From NCBI RefSeq assembly GCF_900102345.1, contig NZ_FNKB01000001.1:2604001-2668000 (forward strand): 64,000 nt of DNA. The letters are read 5' to 3'. Positions 17,594 through 31,684 of this stretch are shown here, one piece after another. Made by a program: the position numbers and the translations under genes. The notes under the pieces were generated by a model. It was not told the DNA's origin. It ran no database searches and saw nothing but the letters and a program-made list of their open reading frames with translations. Each line of letters starts with the position of its first letter. The stretch's first letter is position 1. Origin of the DNA: Leucobacter chromiiresistens (GTDB taxonomy: Bacteria > Actinomycetota > Actinomycetes > Actinomycetales > Microbacteriaceae).

Positions 17594-19155
17594 CAGTTCG
17601 CCGCCTTTCCGGTCGGGGCCGTCGCAAGGAGCGCCGCGTCGAGTTCGGGGGCCTGCGCCCAGAAGGGAGCATCGTCGCGTTCGGCGATCAGCTGCTCGAT
17701 CGCGCTCCCGGCGCGGTACAACCGCGCGTCTTCGAATGCCGGAGCCATGAGCTGCAGCCCGACCGGCAGCCCGTCTTCGCTCGCCGTGCCGATCGGCAGG
17801 CTGATCCCGGGGATGCCGGCGAGATTCGCGGGAATGGTGGTGGCGTCGTTCAGGTAGTCGCGCATCGGGTCTCCGCTGTGCGCGCCGAGGGCCCATGCCG
17901 TCGTCGGCGCCGTCGGCGACGCGATGACGTCGACGCGCTCGAACGCCGCCGCGAAGTCGCGCTGGATCAGGGTGCGGACCTGCTGCGCGCTGCCGTAGTA
18001 CGCGTCGTAGTAGCCGGCGGAGAGCGCGTAGGTTCCCAGGATGATGCGTCGCTTCACCTCGGCGCCGAAACCTGCCGCACGCGTCTCGCTCATCACGCTC
18101 TCGACGGTGCCGCCGCCCTGCGGGGAGACGCGCAGACCGAAGCGCACGGAGTCGTACTTCGCGAGGTTGCTCGACGCCTCCGCGGGGAGGATGAGGTAGT
18201 AGGCCGCCACCGCGTACTCGAAGTGGGGGGCGTCGATCTCGACGATCTCCGCGCCCTGGGCCGTGAGCAGTTCGAGGGCCTGCTCGAAGCGGGTCTGCAC
18301 CCCGGGCTGCACCCCGTCGATCATGAGCTGCTTGACCACGCCGACGCGCAGACCGCGCAGCGACGCCGGGTCGGCGCCGTCGCGCGCCGCGCGGGCCATC
18401 GACGGCCAGGAGAAGTCGAGCGACGTGGAATCGTGCCGATCGTGCCCCGCGATGACGTCGTGGAGCAGCGCCGTGTCGAGTACGGTGCGGGCGCAGGGGC
18501 CGATCTGGTCGAGCGAGGAGGCGAGCGCGATGGCGCCGTAGCGGCTCACGCCACCGTACGTCGGCTTGACGCCGACGGAGCCCGTCAGCGCTGCGGGCTG
18601 ACGGATCGAGCCGCCGGTATCGGAGCCGAGCGCCAGCGGAGCTTCGAACGCGCTCACGGCCACGGCCGATCCGCCGCCCGAGCCGCCCGGCACGTTCCCG
18701 AGCTTCCAGGGGTTGAGCGTCGGGCCGTAGGCGGAGTTCTCCGTGGACGACCCCATGGCGAACTCGTCCATGTTCGTCTTGCCGATCGACACGAGGCCGG
18801 CGGCTCGTGCGCGGGCGACGGCGGTCGCGTCGAACGGCGATCGGTAGCCCTCGAGAATCTTGGAGCCCGACGTGGCGGGCATGTCGGTCGTGACGAGCAC
18901 GTCCTTGATCGCGAGCGGCACGCCGGCGAGTTCGCCGAGCGATTCGCCCGCAGCTCGCCGGGCGTCGATGTCGCGGGCCGCGGCGAGGGACACCTCGGCG
19001 TCGGTCGCGAGGAAGGCGTTGAGCGCACCGTCGACCTCGGCGATGCGGTCGAGGTGCGCGCGCGTCGCCTCCTCGGAGGAGACCTCCCCCGAGGCGAGGC
19101 GTGCGGCGAGGTCGGCGGCGGTCAGGCGGGTCAGATCGCTCATGCCCGCGCTCAC
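17593..19155 (-). CDS. gatA: Asp/Glu-tRNA amidotransferase subunit A
   Basis: The amidase subunit that releases ammonia from glutamine or asparagine for GatB. The Ser-cisSer-Lys triad is visible: Lys84 in LAIKDV, Ser159 in GGSGGGSA and Ser183 in [10 protein letters not shown]. At 520 residues it has about normal length. The GTG at 19155 overlaps the gatC stop as GTGA and fits coupled translation; ATG 19143 would give 516 residues and is also possible. All three subunits overlap, keeping expression balanced. Confidence 0.97.
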   Translation of the reverse strand: MSAGMSDLTRLTAADLAARLASGEVSSEEATRAHLDRIAEVDGALNAFLATDAEVSLAAARDIDARRAAGESLGELAGVPLAIKDVLVTTDMPATSGSKILEGYRSPFDATAVARARAAGLVSIGKTNMDEFAMGSSTENSAYGPTLNPWKLGNVPGGSGGGSAVAVSAFEAPLALGSDTGGSIRQPAALTGSVGVKPTYGGVSRYGAIALASSLDQIGPCARTVLDTALLHDVIAGHDRHDSTSLDFSWPSMARAARDGADPASLRGLRVGVVKQLMIDGVQPGVQTRFEQALELLTAQGAEIVEIDAPHFEYAVAAYYLILPAEASSNLAKYDSVRFGLRVSPQGGGTVESVMSETRAAGFGAEVKRRIILGTYALSAGYYDAYYGSAQQVRTLIQRDFAAAFERVDVIASPTAPTTAWALGAHSGDPMRDYLNDATTIPANLAGIPGISLPIGTASEDGLPVGLQLMAPAFEDARLYRAGSAIEQLIAERDDAPFWAQAPELDAALLATAPTGKAAN

Positions 19156-19472
19156 TGCTCTTCGCCGAGGATCGACGAGACGCGGAACATGCCGTCCGTC
19201 GACTCCGGTGCGTTCGCGAGCGCCTGCTCGCGGGTCAGCACGTCGGAGACGACGTCGGGTCGCGTCACGTTGCTCAGCGGAATGGGGTGGCTGGTCGCGG
19301 GAACGTCGGGTGTCGCCACCTCGCCGACCTTCGCGATATGGGTCAGGATCGAGTCGAGGTCGCTCGTGAGCGCGCCGATCTCGTCTGGGGTGAGGGCGAT
19401 TCGTGCGAGGCCCGCGAGATGTGCGACGGTATCCGCCGTGATCTCGGTGCTCGCCGCGCTGGCTTCAGGCAT
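19152..19472 (-). CDS. gatC: Asp/Glu-tRNA amidotransferase subunit C
   Basis: A 106-residue subunit that clamps GatA to GatB. The N-terminal helix pair [17 protein letters not shown] and the late SNVTRPD segment are typical of GatC. It is first in the gatCAB operon. GGAGC lies four bases before the ATG, and a TAAGAT -10 box lies upstream near 19518-19513 on the minus strand. The stop overlaps the gatA start by four bases. Confidence 0.94.
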   Translation of the reverse strand: MPEASAASTEITADTVAHLAGLARIALTPDEIGALTSDLDSILTHIAKVGEVATPDVPATSHPIPLSNVTRPDVVSDVLTREQALANAPESTDGMFRVSSILGEEQ

Positions 19473-19604
19473 GCTGCTCCATCGGGAGGGGTCGTCTGGG
19501 ATCGCCCACCATCTTATCTGCGGGGCGCGGGGAGAACTCTGCGGCGCTCAGCGCGAAGCTCGTCCCGTCGCCGCCCGGCGGTTCGCCGCTCGGCGCGCCG
19601 TCGC

Positions 19605-20240
19605 TCAACCGGGCTCGGCGTCCGCGAACGGCAGCGCCGCAGCGGTGCGGGCGCCATCGCGGGTCCAGAGCCCCGAGCAGCCGCGACGATGGCTCGTCAC
19701 CACGTGGGTGTCGACGACGCCGATCGCGGTCATGAGGGCGAATACCGTCGTCGGGCCGACGAACGCGAAGCCCCGCCGCTTCAGCTCTTGGGCGAGCGCG
19801 CGCGACTCGTCCGACGTCGCCGGCACTTCGGCGTCGTTCGCCGGAGCGGGCGAGCGCTCCGGCCGGAACGACCAGACGAGTGCGGCGAGCCCGCCGCCGT
19901 CGCGCAGCCGCAGCGCCGCCTGAGCGTTCGCGACGGTCGCCACGATCTTCCGCCGATTACGAATGATGCCCTCGTCGTGCAGCAGACGTTCGACCTCCGC
20001 CTCTCCGAAGCGGGCCACGCGTTCGATGGAGAAGCCGTCGAACGCCAGCCTGAAGGCGTCGCGCCTGCGCAGAATGGTGAGCCACGACAGCCCCGACTGG
20101 AAGGCTTCGAGCGAGAGCCGCTCGAATACGCCGTCGTCGTCGAACACCGGCATCCCCCACTCGGTGTCGTAGTACTCGGTCAACAGCGGGTTCTGAGCGG
20201 CCCAGCCGGCTCGTATCGGGGTTTCGGCGTCCTCTGCCAT
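19605..20240 (-). CDS. tag: DNA-3-methyladenine glycosylase I, zinc-site variant
   Basis: A 211-residue base-excision enzyme removing 3-methyladenine. The family core is clear: DTEWGMPVFDD, LEAFQSGLSWLTIL and GFAFVGPTTVFALM. In the E. coli enzyme Cys4, His17, His175 and Cys179 hold a zinc ion that ties the two ends together. Here the first is Ala (RAGW), the second Tyr (EYYDTEWG), the His is kept (DTHVV) and the last is Ser. The zinc snap is therefore probably absent, although the catalytic core looks intact. Start ATG 20240 follows GAAGGAG by six bases. Not overlapping neighbours; ligA follows on the same strand. Confidence 0.92.
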   Translation of the reverse strand: MAEDAETPIRAGWAAQNPLLTEYYDTEWGMPVFDDDGVFERLSLEAFQSGLSWLTILRRRDAFRLAFDGFSIERVARFGEAEVERLLHDEGIIRNRRKIVATVANAQAALRLRDGGGLAALVWSFRPERSPAPANDAEVPATSDESRALAQELKRRGFAFVGPTTVFALMTAIGVVDTHVVTSHRRGCSGLWTRDGARTAAALPFADAEPG

Positions 20241-20356
20241 CGGCACTCCTTCACAAGAATCAACGCGGAACGGCACCGCGTGCTCCCACCGTAGGCGCAG
20301 GGCGACCCCGCGGCTCCGCTCACGCACAAACTGTGGATAGATTCGCGATTCTGGCC

Positions 20357-25199
<4,843 letters not shown>

Positions 25200-25210
25200 C
25201 GGTGCACCGC

Positions 25211-26185
25211 TCAGTAGAGGAGGTTCGCGAGCCGGCCGCGCGCCGCGGCCACGCGAGGATCGCCGACGCCGACGACCTCGAACAGCTCGAGCAGGCGCTC
25301 CCGGATCACCGCGCGGCCCTCGGCATCCTCCGCGGCGAAGAGGTCGAGCAGACGCAGGAAGGCATCCTCCACGTGCCCGCCCGACACGTCGAGATCCGCG
25401 ACGCGGAGCTGCGCCTCGATGTCGGTCGGGGCCGCGGCTGCGCCGCTGCGGATCTCGTCGGCGGTCAGCCCCTGCAGACGGTGCAGCAGCTTCACCTGCA
25501 CGAGCGCCGCCCGCGCGTCGGCGTCCGCCGGGGAGCGGGTCAGCACCGCCTCCCACTCCGAGATCGCCCGGGCGTAGTCGCCCCGCTCCGCGGCCTCGAT
25601 CGCGGCGAGGTGCGCAGCGGGGATCTCGGGCTCCGCCGGGGCCTCGCTCGCGTCGGCGCCCCCGTCGTCGGGAGCATTCACCCGGCCGGCGACGCCGTGC
25701 TGCTCGGCCAGCTGCAGCAGCTGACCGAAGAACTCGCGCACCTGCTCCTCCGGAACGGGGCCCTGGAACAGCGGCACGGGCCGGCCCCCGACGAGCGCGA
25801 CGACCGTCGGAACCGCCTGCGCCTGGAACGCCTGGGCGAGGCCCGGGTTGCCGTCCGCGTCGATCCGCGCCAGGAGCACGCGCCCGTCGAGCTCGCGCGT
25901 CACCCGCTCGAGCACCGCTCCGAGCGCCGTCGACGGCTCGCTCCGCGTGGACCACAGCAGCGCGACGACGGGGACGACGCTCGAGAGCTGCGCCGCCTGC
26001 TCGAAGGTCGCGTCGGTCACGTCCAGTACGAGGGACGGCACGTCGACGACCGGCGCTCCCGAAACTCCGGGCGCACCGCTCGCCGTCGGCGCGGCGGCGC
26101 CGGGCTGCGGGGACGCGGCTCGCGCGGCGAGGTGGCTGAGGTCCACGCCTCCGCCGGGAATGCGCTCCGGGAACTGCTGACTCAT
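25211..26185 (-). CDS. YbbN-like thioredoxin-TPR co-chaperone without CxxC
   Basis: A 324-residue protein with a Pro/Ala-rich N-terminus (to about 45), a thioredoxin-like domain (about 48-165) and a C-terminal TPR region (about 190-324). This layout matches CnoX/YbbN, a holdase that works with chaperonins. In the redox position the sequence reads LLWSTRSEP: both cysteines are replaced, so thiol-disulfide exchange is not expected. VPTVVALVGGRPV keeps the cis-proline strand. GAGAGGACC lies before the ATG. It is followed at 11 bases by the cysteine desulfurase and is likely co-transcribed. Confidence 0.85.
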   Translation of the reverse strand: MSQQFPERIPGGGVDLSHLAARAASPQPGAAAPTASGAPGVSGAPVVDVPSLVLDVTDATFEQAAQLSSVVPVVALLWSTRSEPSTALGAVLERVTRELDGRVLLARIDADGNPGLAQAFQAQAVPTVVALVGGRPVPLFQGPVPEEQVREFFGQLLQLAEQHGVAGRVNAPDDGGADASEAPAEPEIPAAHLAAIEAAERGDYARAISEWEAVLTRSPADADARAALVQVKLLHRLQGLTADEIRSGAAAAPTDIEAQLRVADLDVSGGHVEDAFLRLLDLFAAEDAEGRAVIRERLLELFEVVGVGDPRVAAARGRLANLLY

Positions 26186-26282
26186 CGGTCGGGTCCTCTC
26201 TCGTGTTCGGTGGTCGCGGCTGCGGGGCGGGGCGAGTCGCTCGACTGCGCCGCCGCCGACGCGCCGACGGGGTGCTGGTGAA

Positions 26283-27494
26283 TCAGTTCGAGACGCCGAC
26301 GAGCTCGCTCGTCACGCCGAGCAGTTCGATCTTGGCCCCGTCGGACTTGCTCGGAACGAAGAAGAGCATCTGGTGGGCGACCTGCTGCACGAGCCGCTCC
26401 TGCTCGCCCTCGAGGCCGGACAGTGCGGTGATCGCGCCCTGCGCCTGCGGCTTGAAGCGCCCGCCCGCGGCGTCGACGATCTGCTCGTCGATGACCGTCG
26501 TCGCGACGAGTGCGCCGCCGGCTCCCGTGGAGAGCGCAACGGCGGGCGCATCGCCCTGGCGCGCGGTCGCGCTGTACTTCATCGTCTGGTCCTTGTCGTC
26601 CGACTGCTGCTGCGCGGCGGCGGCGCGCGCCCGGCCGTAATTCTCGAGCAGCGTGTCGCTCTCGAGATCGAACAGGTCCGCCTCCGGCGCCTCCGTGCCG
26701 TTCTGGAGCAGCGCGGCGTAGGCGTCGCCGACCTGCCCCGGCGGGAGCACGAGCGTCTCGATGTCGTTGGAGAGCAGCGCGGTGCCGTCTTCGGCCGGCG
26801 CGGCCTGCGGCATCGAGATGCCGCCCCGCAGGGCGATGACCCGCGAGACCTCGAAGTTCTCCTGCGGCGACTGCTGGGTGAGGATCAGCGCGAGCGAGGG
26901 CGAGGTCTGCTGCTCCGCCGCGTCTTCGCCGGCAGCGGACTCGTCCTCCGCCGCGCCCGAATCCTCCGACCCGTCGGCGGTGCCGTCGGCCGCCGCGTCG
27001 GCATCGGTCTTGCCCGACTGCGACGCCACCGTGATGAACGCGGTGCGCGGCCACGACTCGGTGCTCTGCACCAGGGCGTAGTCGAGCTCCTCATCGGTGA
27101 TCCGCGGCGGAACCACCGCGTAGTCGGGCACCGCGGCGCGGATCTGATAGTTCGCGGTGCGCTGCGCGAGTGCGTCGCCGACGAAGCGCTCCTCGAGAGC
27201 CGCGGGGTCGAGCTCATCGTCGCCGCGGTTCGCCGCGGCGGAGATCTGCTCGACGATGCGATGCAGCTGCGCCTCGGTGACGGGCACCGGCGCGATCGAC
27301 GACGGCTGCGCGGTCGGCGTCTCCTCCACCTGCTTCGGGCCGACCTGCGGCCAGTACTCGGCCGAGCAGCCGGTGAGACCGAGCACCGTGGCGATCCCGA
27401 GCACCGGGATCGCGCGGCGCGCGCGGCGCCCGATGCGCATCGCGCGCACCCCGCCTCGGTCGTTCGACGATCGGTCGTGCCTCGTGATGGACAT
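26283..27494 (-). CDS. Lipoprotein from internal start
   Basis: ATG 27494 follows a strong GAGGAGA by about six bases and opens a 403-residue lipoprotein. The signal is Arg-rich (MRIGRRARR, from an ATG at 27440), then IPVLGIATVLGLTGC, where the lipobox cysteine lies in LTGC. The mature part has an acidic Ala-rich low-complexity stretch in the middle and no enzyme motif. A fully functional start and export signal inside a larger open frame is odd and suggests that this is normally a separate gene. Family unknown; it is likely a cell-surface substrate-binding or assembly factor, but that is a guess. Confidence 0.65.
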   Translation of the reverse strand: MSITRHDRSSNDRGGVRAMRIGRRARRAIPVLGIATVLGLTGCSAEYWPQVGPKQVEETPTAQPSSIAPVPVTEAQLHRIVEQISAAANRGDDELDPAALEERFVGDALAQRTANYQIRAAVPDYAVVPPRITDEELDYALVQSTESWPRTAFITVASQSGKTDADAAADGTADGSEDSGAAEDESAAGEDAAEQQTSPSLALILTQQSPQENFEVSRVIALRGGISMPQAAPAEDGTALLSNDIETLVLPPGQVGDAYAALLQNGTEAPEADLFDLESDTLLENYGRARAAAAQQQSDDKDQTMKYSATARQGDAPAVALSTGAGGALVATTVIDEQIVDAAGGRFKPQAQGAITALSGLEGEQERLVQQVAHQMLFFVPSKSDGAKIELLGVTSELVGVSN

Positions 27495-28301
27495 GCGGTC
27501 TCCTCGGGGTGCGACGGCCGCGCCGTCGGAGTCGACCGGCGCTGACGTTCGGCGACTCGGGCGGTTCGGCCGTGCGAATGCGTTGCGCAGGCCCTGCAGG
27601 GGTCCGCGGCGCCCGCGGCGCGGGCCGAGGCCGCGGCGATCGTGGTCGATGGCGAGCAGGTAGAGCACCGCGCCGACGACGGCGAGGAGCCCGCCCGCCG
27701 CGAGCAGGGGCCCGGCCCACGGGGTGCTGCGATCCTGCGCCCAGACGAGGGTCAGCTCGCTCGGAATCGGATCCGTGCCGTTGGTCGCGATGAGCACCGA
27801 CTGATCGACCGCGATCGACACCGGCACGCGCAGCGTCTCCGTCTCCGTCGCGGATGCCGCGTCGCCCACGCCGTCGACGTACCTCGAGTCGAGCCAGAGG
27901 TCGCTGCCGCGGGGGTCGAGGCCCGCCTCGGCGTCGGCCGGCTCAGACGCGGAGCCCGCGGCCGGAGCCTCCGCCGGGGCGCCTGGGATGAGCGCCGTCA
28001 GCAGCCGCTCCTGACGCTGATCGACGGTGAGCTCGGCGTGCGGGAACGGCTCCAGCCACGCGTCCACGTCACGAGTCATCGCCGTCGCGACGAACGCATC
28101 CGCGCCCTGCACCACGACGTTCGCCTGCCCGGGCAGCTTGGCGAATTCCGCTCCGTCCACGACGGCGAACGCCGCCTCCGACTGGGTGTCGACCGGCAGA
28201 CTGATCTCTGCGGGGCCGGCGAGAAAGGTGCGCTGCCCGAGCCCGAGGAGCAGTAGCACTCCGGACAGCACGAGCACTGCGATCGCAAGCGCATGTCGCA
28301 C
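26283..28301 (-). CDS. Membrane protein frame continuous with a lipoprotein
   Basis: From GTG 28301, after AGGAG, one frame runs 672 codons to 26283. The first part has an N-terminal membrane helix (LAIAVLVLSGVLLLLGLG), an outside domain of about 160 residues and a second helix (LLAAGGLLAVVGAVLYLLA), ending in a short basic tail. With no stop the frame enters a lipoprotein with its own signal peptide and lipobox (see next entry). So either one large two-part surface protein is made, or the first gene's stop has been lost by mutation or base-calling error. I do not recognise either domain. The cluster is divergent from the coiled-coil gene. Confidence 0.6.
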   Translation of the reverse strand: MRHALAIAVLVLSGVLLLLGLGQRTFLAGPAEISLPVDTQSEAAFAVVDGAEFAKLPGQANVVVQGADAFVATAMTRDVDAWLEPFPHAELTVDQRQERLLTALIPGAPAEAPAAGSASEPADAEAGLDPRGSDLWLDSRYVDGVGDAASATETETLRVPVSIAVDQSVLIATNGTDPIPSELTLVWAQDRSTPWAGPLLAAGGLLAVVGAVLYLLAIDHDRRGLGPRRGRRGPLQGLRNAFARPNRPSRRTSAPVDSDGAAVAPRGDRMSITRHDRSSNDRGGVRAMRIGRRARRAIPVLGIATVLGLTGCSAEYWPQVGPKQVEETPTAQPSSIAPVPVTEAQLHRIVEQISAAANRGDDELDPAALEERFVGDALAQRTANYQIRAAVPDYAVVPPRITDEELDYALVQSTESWPRTAFITVASQSGKTDADAAADGTADGSEDSGAAEDESAAGEDAAEQQTSPSLALILTQQSPQENFEVSRVIALRGGISMPQAAPAEDGTALLSNDIETLVLPPGQVGDAYAALLQNGTEAPEADLFDLESDTLLENYGRARAAAAQQQSDDKDQTMKYSATARQGDAPAVALSTGAGGALVATTVIDEQIVDAAGGRFKPQAQGAITALSGLEGEQERLVQQVAHQMLFFVPSKSDGAKIELLGVTSELVGVSN

Positions 28302-28558
28302 GGGATCTCCTCTACATTCGCGACGGTCCGGGGGCGAGCGGCGGAGGCCCCTGCGCCCGGACACGATTCTTCGACCTCCCACGGTACCGGAGCTTCCCGG
28401 GTGTGACATGAAGACGCCGATTTCGAGCCGTTTCGAGCGGGCCCGGAGAGCGGGAGCGCTCCCCCGACCCGATCAGACCGTTGCGCTATCGTTGGTGGGC
28501 AATCGTGTTCTCGTCGCGGCCCGTGTGTGCGCGACGACTTTCAGTTACCGGAGGGCCC
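28302..28558. promoter_or_regulatory. Divergent gap, membrane protein / coiled-coil protein
   Basis: A 257-base gap containing the two divergent promoters. Ribosome sites are clear (AGGAG at 28308-28312 leftward, GGAGGG at 28550-28555 rightward). Candidate -10 sequence TATCGT near 28494 could serve the coiled-coil gene. No palindrome or small gene was found. Confidence 0.35.
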
Positions 28559-31500
28559 GTGTCCGAACCAGCCCAGCAGTTCTCACCCGCGTTCCGCGGC
28601 TACAACCGCGAAGAGGTCGACGAACGAGTCAGCGCGCTCACCGGCCACATCGCCACGCTGCAATCGCACCTCGAATCGCTGCAGCAGGCCCACCAGCAGG
28701 CCGCGCAGGTCGGGAACGAGCAGCGGCAGCTGATCGCGGATCTGCAGGAGCAGGTCGCCGAGCTCGGCGCCTCGGGCTACTCGGGCCTCGGCCTCCGCGT
28801 CGAGAAGAGCCTCCAGGTCGCCGAGGATCACGCGCAGCGGTTGATGGCGCAGGCGGACCTCGACGCCGAGAAGCTGCGCCGATCCTCGGAGGAGGAGAGC
28901 CGCCGCGTGCTGACGCAGGCGCAGCAGCGGGCCGATGCGCTCCTCACCTCCGCCTCCGAGCAGGCCGAGATCATTCTCACGGGAGCGCGCAACGACGTCG
29001 CGACGCAGAGCGCCGAGGCCAACGCCGAGCGCGAGCGACTGCTCGACGAGGCGCGCCGCGAGGCCGAGCTGACGAGGAGCAGCGCGGAGCGCGCGGCGCT
29101 CGCCGAACGGGAGACCGCCCACCGCGATGCACAGGCCGCGATCGCCGCCGCGGAAGCGCAGGCGGAGCGCCTGACCGCCGAATCCCGCGCCGCCGCGAAC
29201 GAACTGCGGGCGCAGACCGAGATGCAGGCGGAGGCCTTCGAGCGCCAGCGGGCCGAGAACGAACGGGAGGCGGAGCTGGAGCGGGCTCGCCTCGTGCAGG
29301 AGGGCGAACGCGCGCGCGCCGAGTTCGAGGCTCGGCGCCAGCGGGAGGAGGCCGAGCTCGAAGAGCGCTACACGGAGCAGCAGCGCACCCTCGAGGCCGA
29401 CATCGACGCGCAGCGCCGAGCACTCACGACCGAGGTCGAGACGCTCCGCGGGCGCATCGCGCAGGAGCGCGCCGAGCACGACACCGCGCTGCAGCAGGAG
29501 CGCGACGCCCACGACCGGCGCCTGCACGCCGAGCTGCAGGCCCACACGGACCGCATCGCGCAGGAGCGCGCCGAGCACGAGGCGGGGATCGCGCGCGACC
29601 GCGAGGCGCTCGATCAGGAGCTGGCGACCCGCGCCGCGCAGGCGGACCGGGAGCGCGAGCGCGAGGACGCCCTGGCGGCCGAGGACCGCGCAGCGGCAGC
29701 CGCCCGCCTCGAATCCCAGCTCGCCGCCCAGCGGGAGGATCACGATCAGGTGCTCGCCGGCGAGACGGCCGCGCAACGCGAATCGCTGTCGCAGGAGCGC
29801 GACGCGCACGACGCGGCCATCGCCGCAGAGCTCGCCGAGCACCGCGACACCATCGCCCGCGAGCGCCGCGAGCACGACACGAGCATCGCGACCGAGCGCG
29901 CCGAGCACGACGCCCGCCTGCACGAGGAGCGGGCAGCGCACGACGCGGCACTCGACGAGGAGCGCGCGGCGCAGGAGATGCGGCTCGCCGACGAGCGGCA
30001 CCGGCAGGAGGTGCGGCTCTCCGACGAGCTCGCCGCCCACGTCTCCCGCCTGGCCCAGGAGCGCGACGCGCACGAGACCTCGATCTCGCGGGAGCGCGCG
30101 GAGCACGAAGCCGCGATCGCGTCGGAGCGGGACGCCCACGACGCGGCGATCGCATCGGAGCGCAGCGCGCACGAGGCGCGCATCGCCGAGGAGCTGGAGG
30201 CTCACCGCACGGCGATCTCGAGCGAGCGCGACGCCCACGACACGGCTCTCGCCGCTGAGCTGCACGAGCACCGCACGCGCATCGAGAGCGAGCGAGCCGA
30301 GCACGAGATGAGCATCGCATCGGCCCGCGCCGAGCTCGCAGAGGAGCAGGAGGCGCAGCGCGCCGCCCTGCACACGGAGCTCGTCGAAGAGCGGCACGCG
30401 CACGACACCCGCCTCGCCGGCGAGGTCGCCGCTCACGAGGAGCGGCTGGGAGCAGAACTCGCGTCCCATCAGGATCGCGTGATCTCCGAGTGGGACGAGC
30501 ATCGTGCGCGGATCGCCGCCGAGCGCACCGCCCACGAGCGCGAGATGATCGAAGCGCGCGAGTCGTTCGCCCGCCAGCAGGAGCGCGAGCAGCAGGTGCA
30601 CGCCGCCCGCATCTCCGATGAGACCACGGTGCACGAGGAGCGGCTCGCCGCCCAGGCGCGGGAGCACGAGCAGCGCATCGCCGACGAGCGGGCCGCTGAG
30701 TCCGAGCGTCTGCGGATCCAGCGGGATGAGGCCGCCGAGGCGCTGGGTCTCGCGCGCGAGACCCTCGAGCTCGAGATGGAGCGGGAGCGCGCCCGCCTGA
30801 CCGATGACCTGACGCGAGAACGAGAGGAGCACGACCGCGCCATCGCGGCGGAGGTCGCTCAGCACGAGGCGGACCTGCGGCGCGAGCGGGAGGAGCACAC
30901 CGCGGCGATCGAGCGCGAGGTCGCGGCGAAGCGCGCGGCCGTCACCGAAGAGACGGATCTGCTGCGTGCCGACACGGTGGCCGAGCTGGCCGAGCATCGC
31001 GCCGCCGAAGAGGCCCGCCTCGCGGAGCTTCGCGAGCGCACCGAGGACGCCGTGCGGCAGATGACGGAGCGGATCGAGCGCGAGAGCGCCGCGTTCAGCA
31101 CCGACACCGCGGAGCAGCGCGAGGCGTTCGAGCGCGACCTGGCGGAGCGCCAGCGCGTCGCCTCGGAGACCGCGCAGCGCGAGCTCGACGCCACGCGCAC
31201 GGAGCTCGCAGAGCTCAAGGCGCAGCTGGAATCGGCTCGTGCGGAGTACGAACGACTCAGCTCGGAGGCGACGCAGGACGCGCGCAACGTGCGCGCGAAC
31301 GCCGAGCGCCAGGCAGCCGAGATCGTCATGGAGGCCGAGCAGCGCGCCCAGACGACCTTCGCGGCCGCGGAGGACCGGGCGACCAAGGTGCTCGCCGCGG
31401 CCGAGGATCGCATGGCGCAGTTGAAGGTGGAGCGCGGAGCCGTCGCCCGCTATTTCGAGAGCCTCGGCGAGGTCATCACGAATGCCCAGAAGATGAGCAC

Positions 31501-31684
31501 CGTGGCGGGTCGACTCGTCGCGCAGCCCGTCGCCGAGGCCGTGCCTCGAGACCTCGACGAGACCGCCCAGGCGACCGTCGCGCCGGTACCGGACGCGCAG
31601 GCACCGAACGCGCCGGCGCCGGCGGAGGAGCCGCGCGAGACGCCGGGTGAGGCTCCCCGCGCGCCGGGGCAGGAGAACCGCTAG
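28559..31684 (+). CDS. Scy/FilP/DivIVA-like giant coiled-coil protein
   Basis: A 1041-residue, highly charged, almost wholly helical protein. The N-terminus FRGYNREEVDERVSAL matches the DivIVA-type membrane/pole-binding motif. From about residue 250 to 800 it has an 11-residue rhythm (H-[DE]-x2-[IL]-x2-E-[RL]-x-[AE]); between His307 and His758 the phase is exact over 41 units. The C-terminal 150 residues are a different helix bundle (VRANAERQAAEIVMEAEQRA) and a Pro/Ala tail. Such proteins build polar or cytoskeletal scaffolds; this one likely acts in cell shape or polar growth. Start is GTG after GGAGGG. The TAG overlaps the convergent hydrolase stop at CTAG. Confidence 0.85.
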   Translation: MSEPAQQFSPAFRGYNREEVDERVSALTGHIATLQSHLESLQQAHQQAAQVGNEQRQLIADLQEQVAELGASGYSGLGLRVEKSLQVAEDHAQRLMAQADLDAEKLRRSSEEESRRVLTQAQQRADALLTSASEQAEIILTGARNDVATQSAEANAERERLLDEARREAELTRSSAERAALAERETAHRDAQAAIAAAEAQAERLTAESRAAANELRAQTEMQAEAFERQRAENEREAELERARLVQEGERARAEFEARRQREEAELEERYTEQQRTLEADIDAQRRALTTEVETLRGRIAQERAEHDTALQQERDAHDRRLHAELQAHTDRIAQERAEHEAGIARDREALDQELATRAAQADREREREDALAAEDRAAAAARLESQLAAQREDHDQVLAGETAAQRESLSQERDAHDAAIAAELAEHRDTIARERREHDTSIATERAEHDARLHEERAAHDAALDEERAAQEMRLADERHRQEVRLSDELAAHVSRLAQERDAHETSISRERAEHEAAIASERDAHDAAIASERSAHEARIAEELEAHRTAISSERDAHDTALAAELHEHRTRIESERAEHEMSIASARAELAEEQEAQRAALHTELVEERHAHDTRLAGEVAAHEERLGAELASHQDRVISEWDEHRARIAAERTAHEREMIEARESFARQQEREQQVHAARISDETTVHEERLAAQAREHEQRIADERAAESERLRIQRDEAAEALGLARETLELEMERERARLTDDLTREREEHDRAIAAEVAQHEADLRREREEHTAAIEREVAAKRAAVTEETDLLRADTVAELAEHRAAEEARLAELRERTEDAVRQMTERIERESAAFSTDTAEQREAFERDLAERQRVASETAQRELDATRTELAELKAQLESARAEYERLSSEATQDARNVRANAERQAAEIVMEAEQRAQTTFAAAEDRATKVLAAAEDRMAQLKVERGAVARYFESLGEVITNAQKMSTVAGRLVAQPVAEAVPRDLDETAQATVAPVPDAQAPNAPAPAEEPRETPGEAPRAPGQENR

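Noticed and set aside
28559..31684. CRISPR-like regular 33-bp repetition
   Set aside because: Repeats code for hendecads and are degenerate at DNA level; there are no unique spacers or cas genes.
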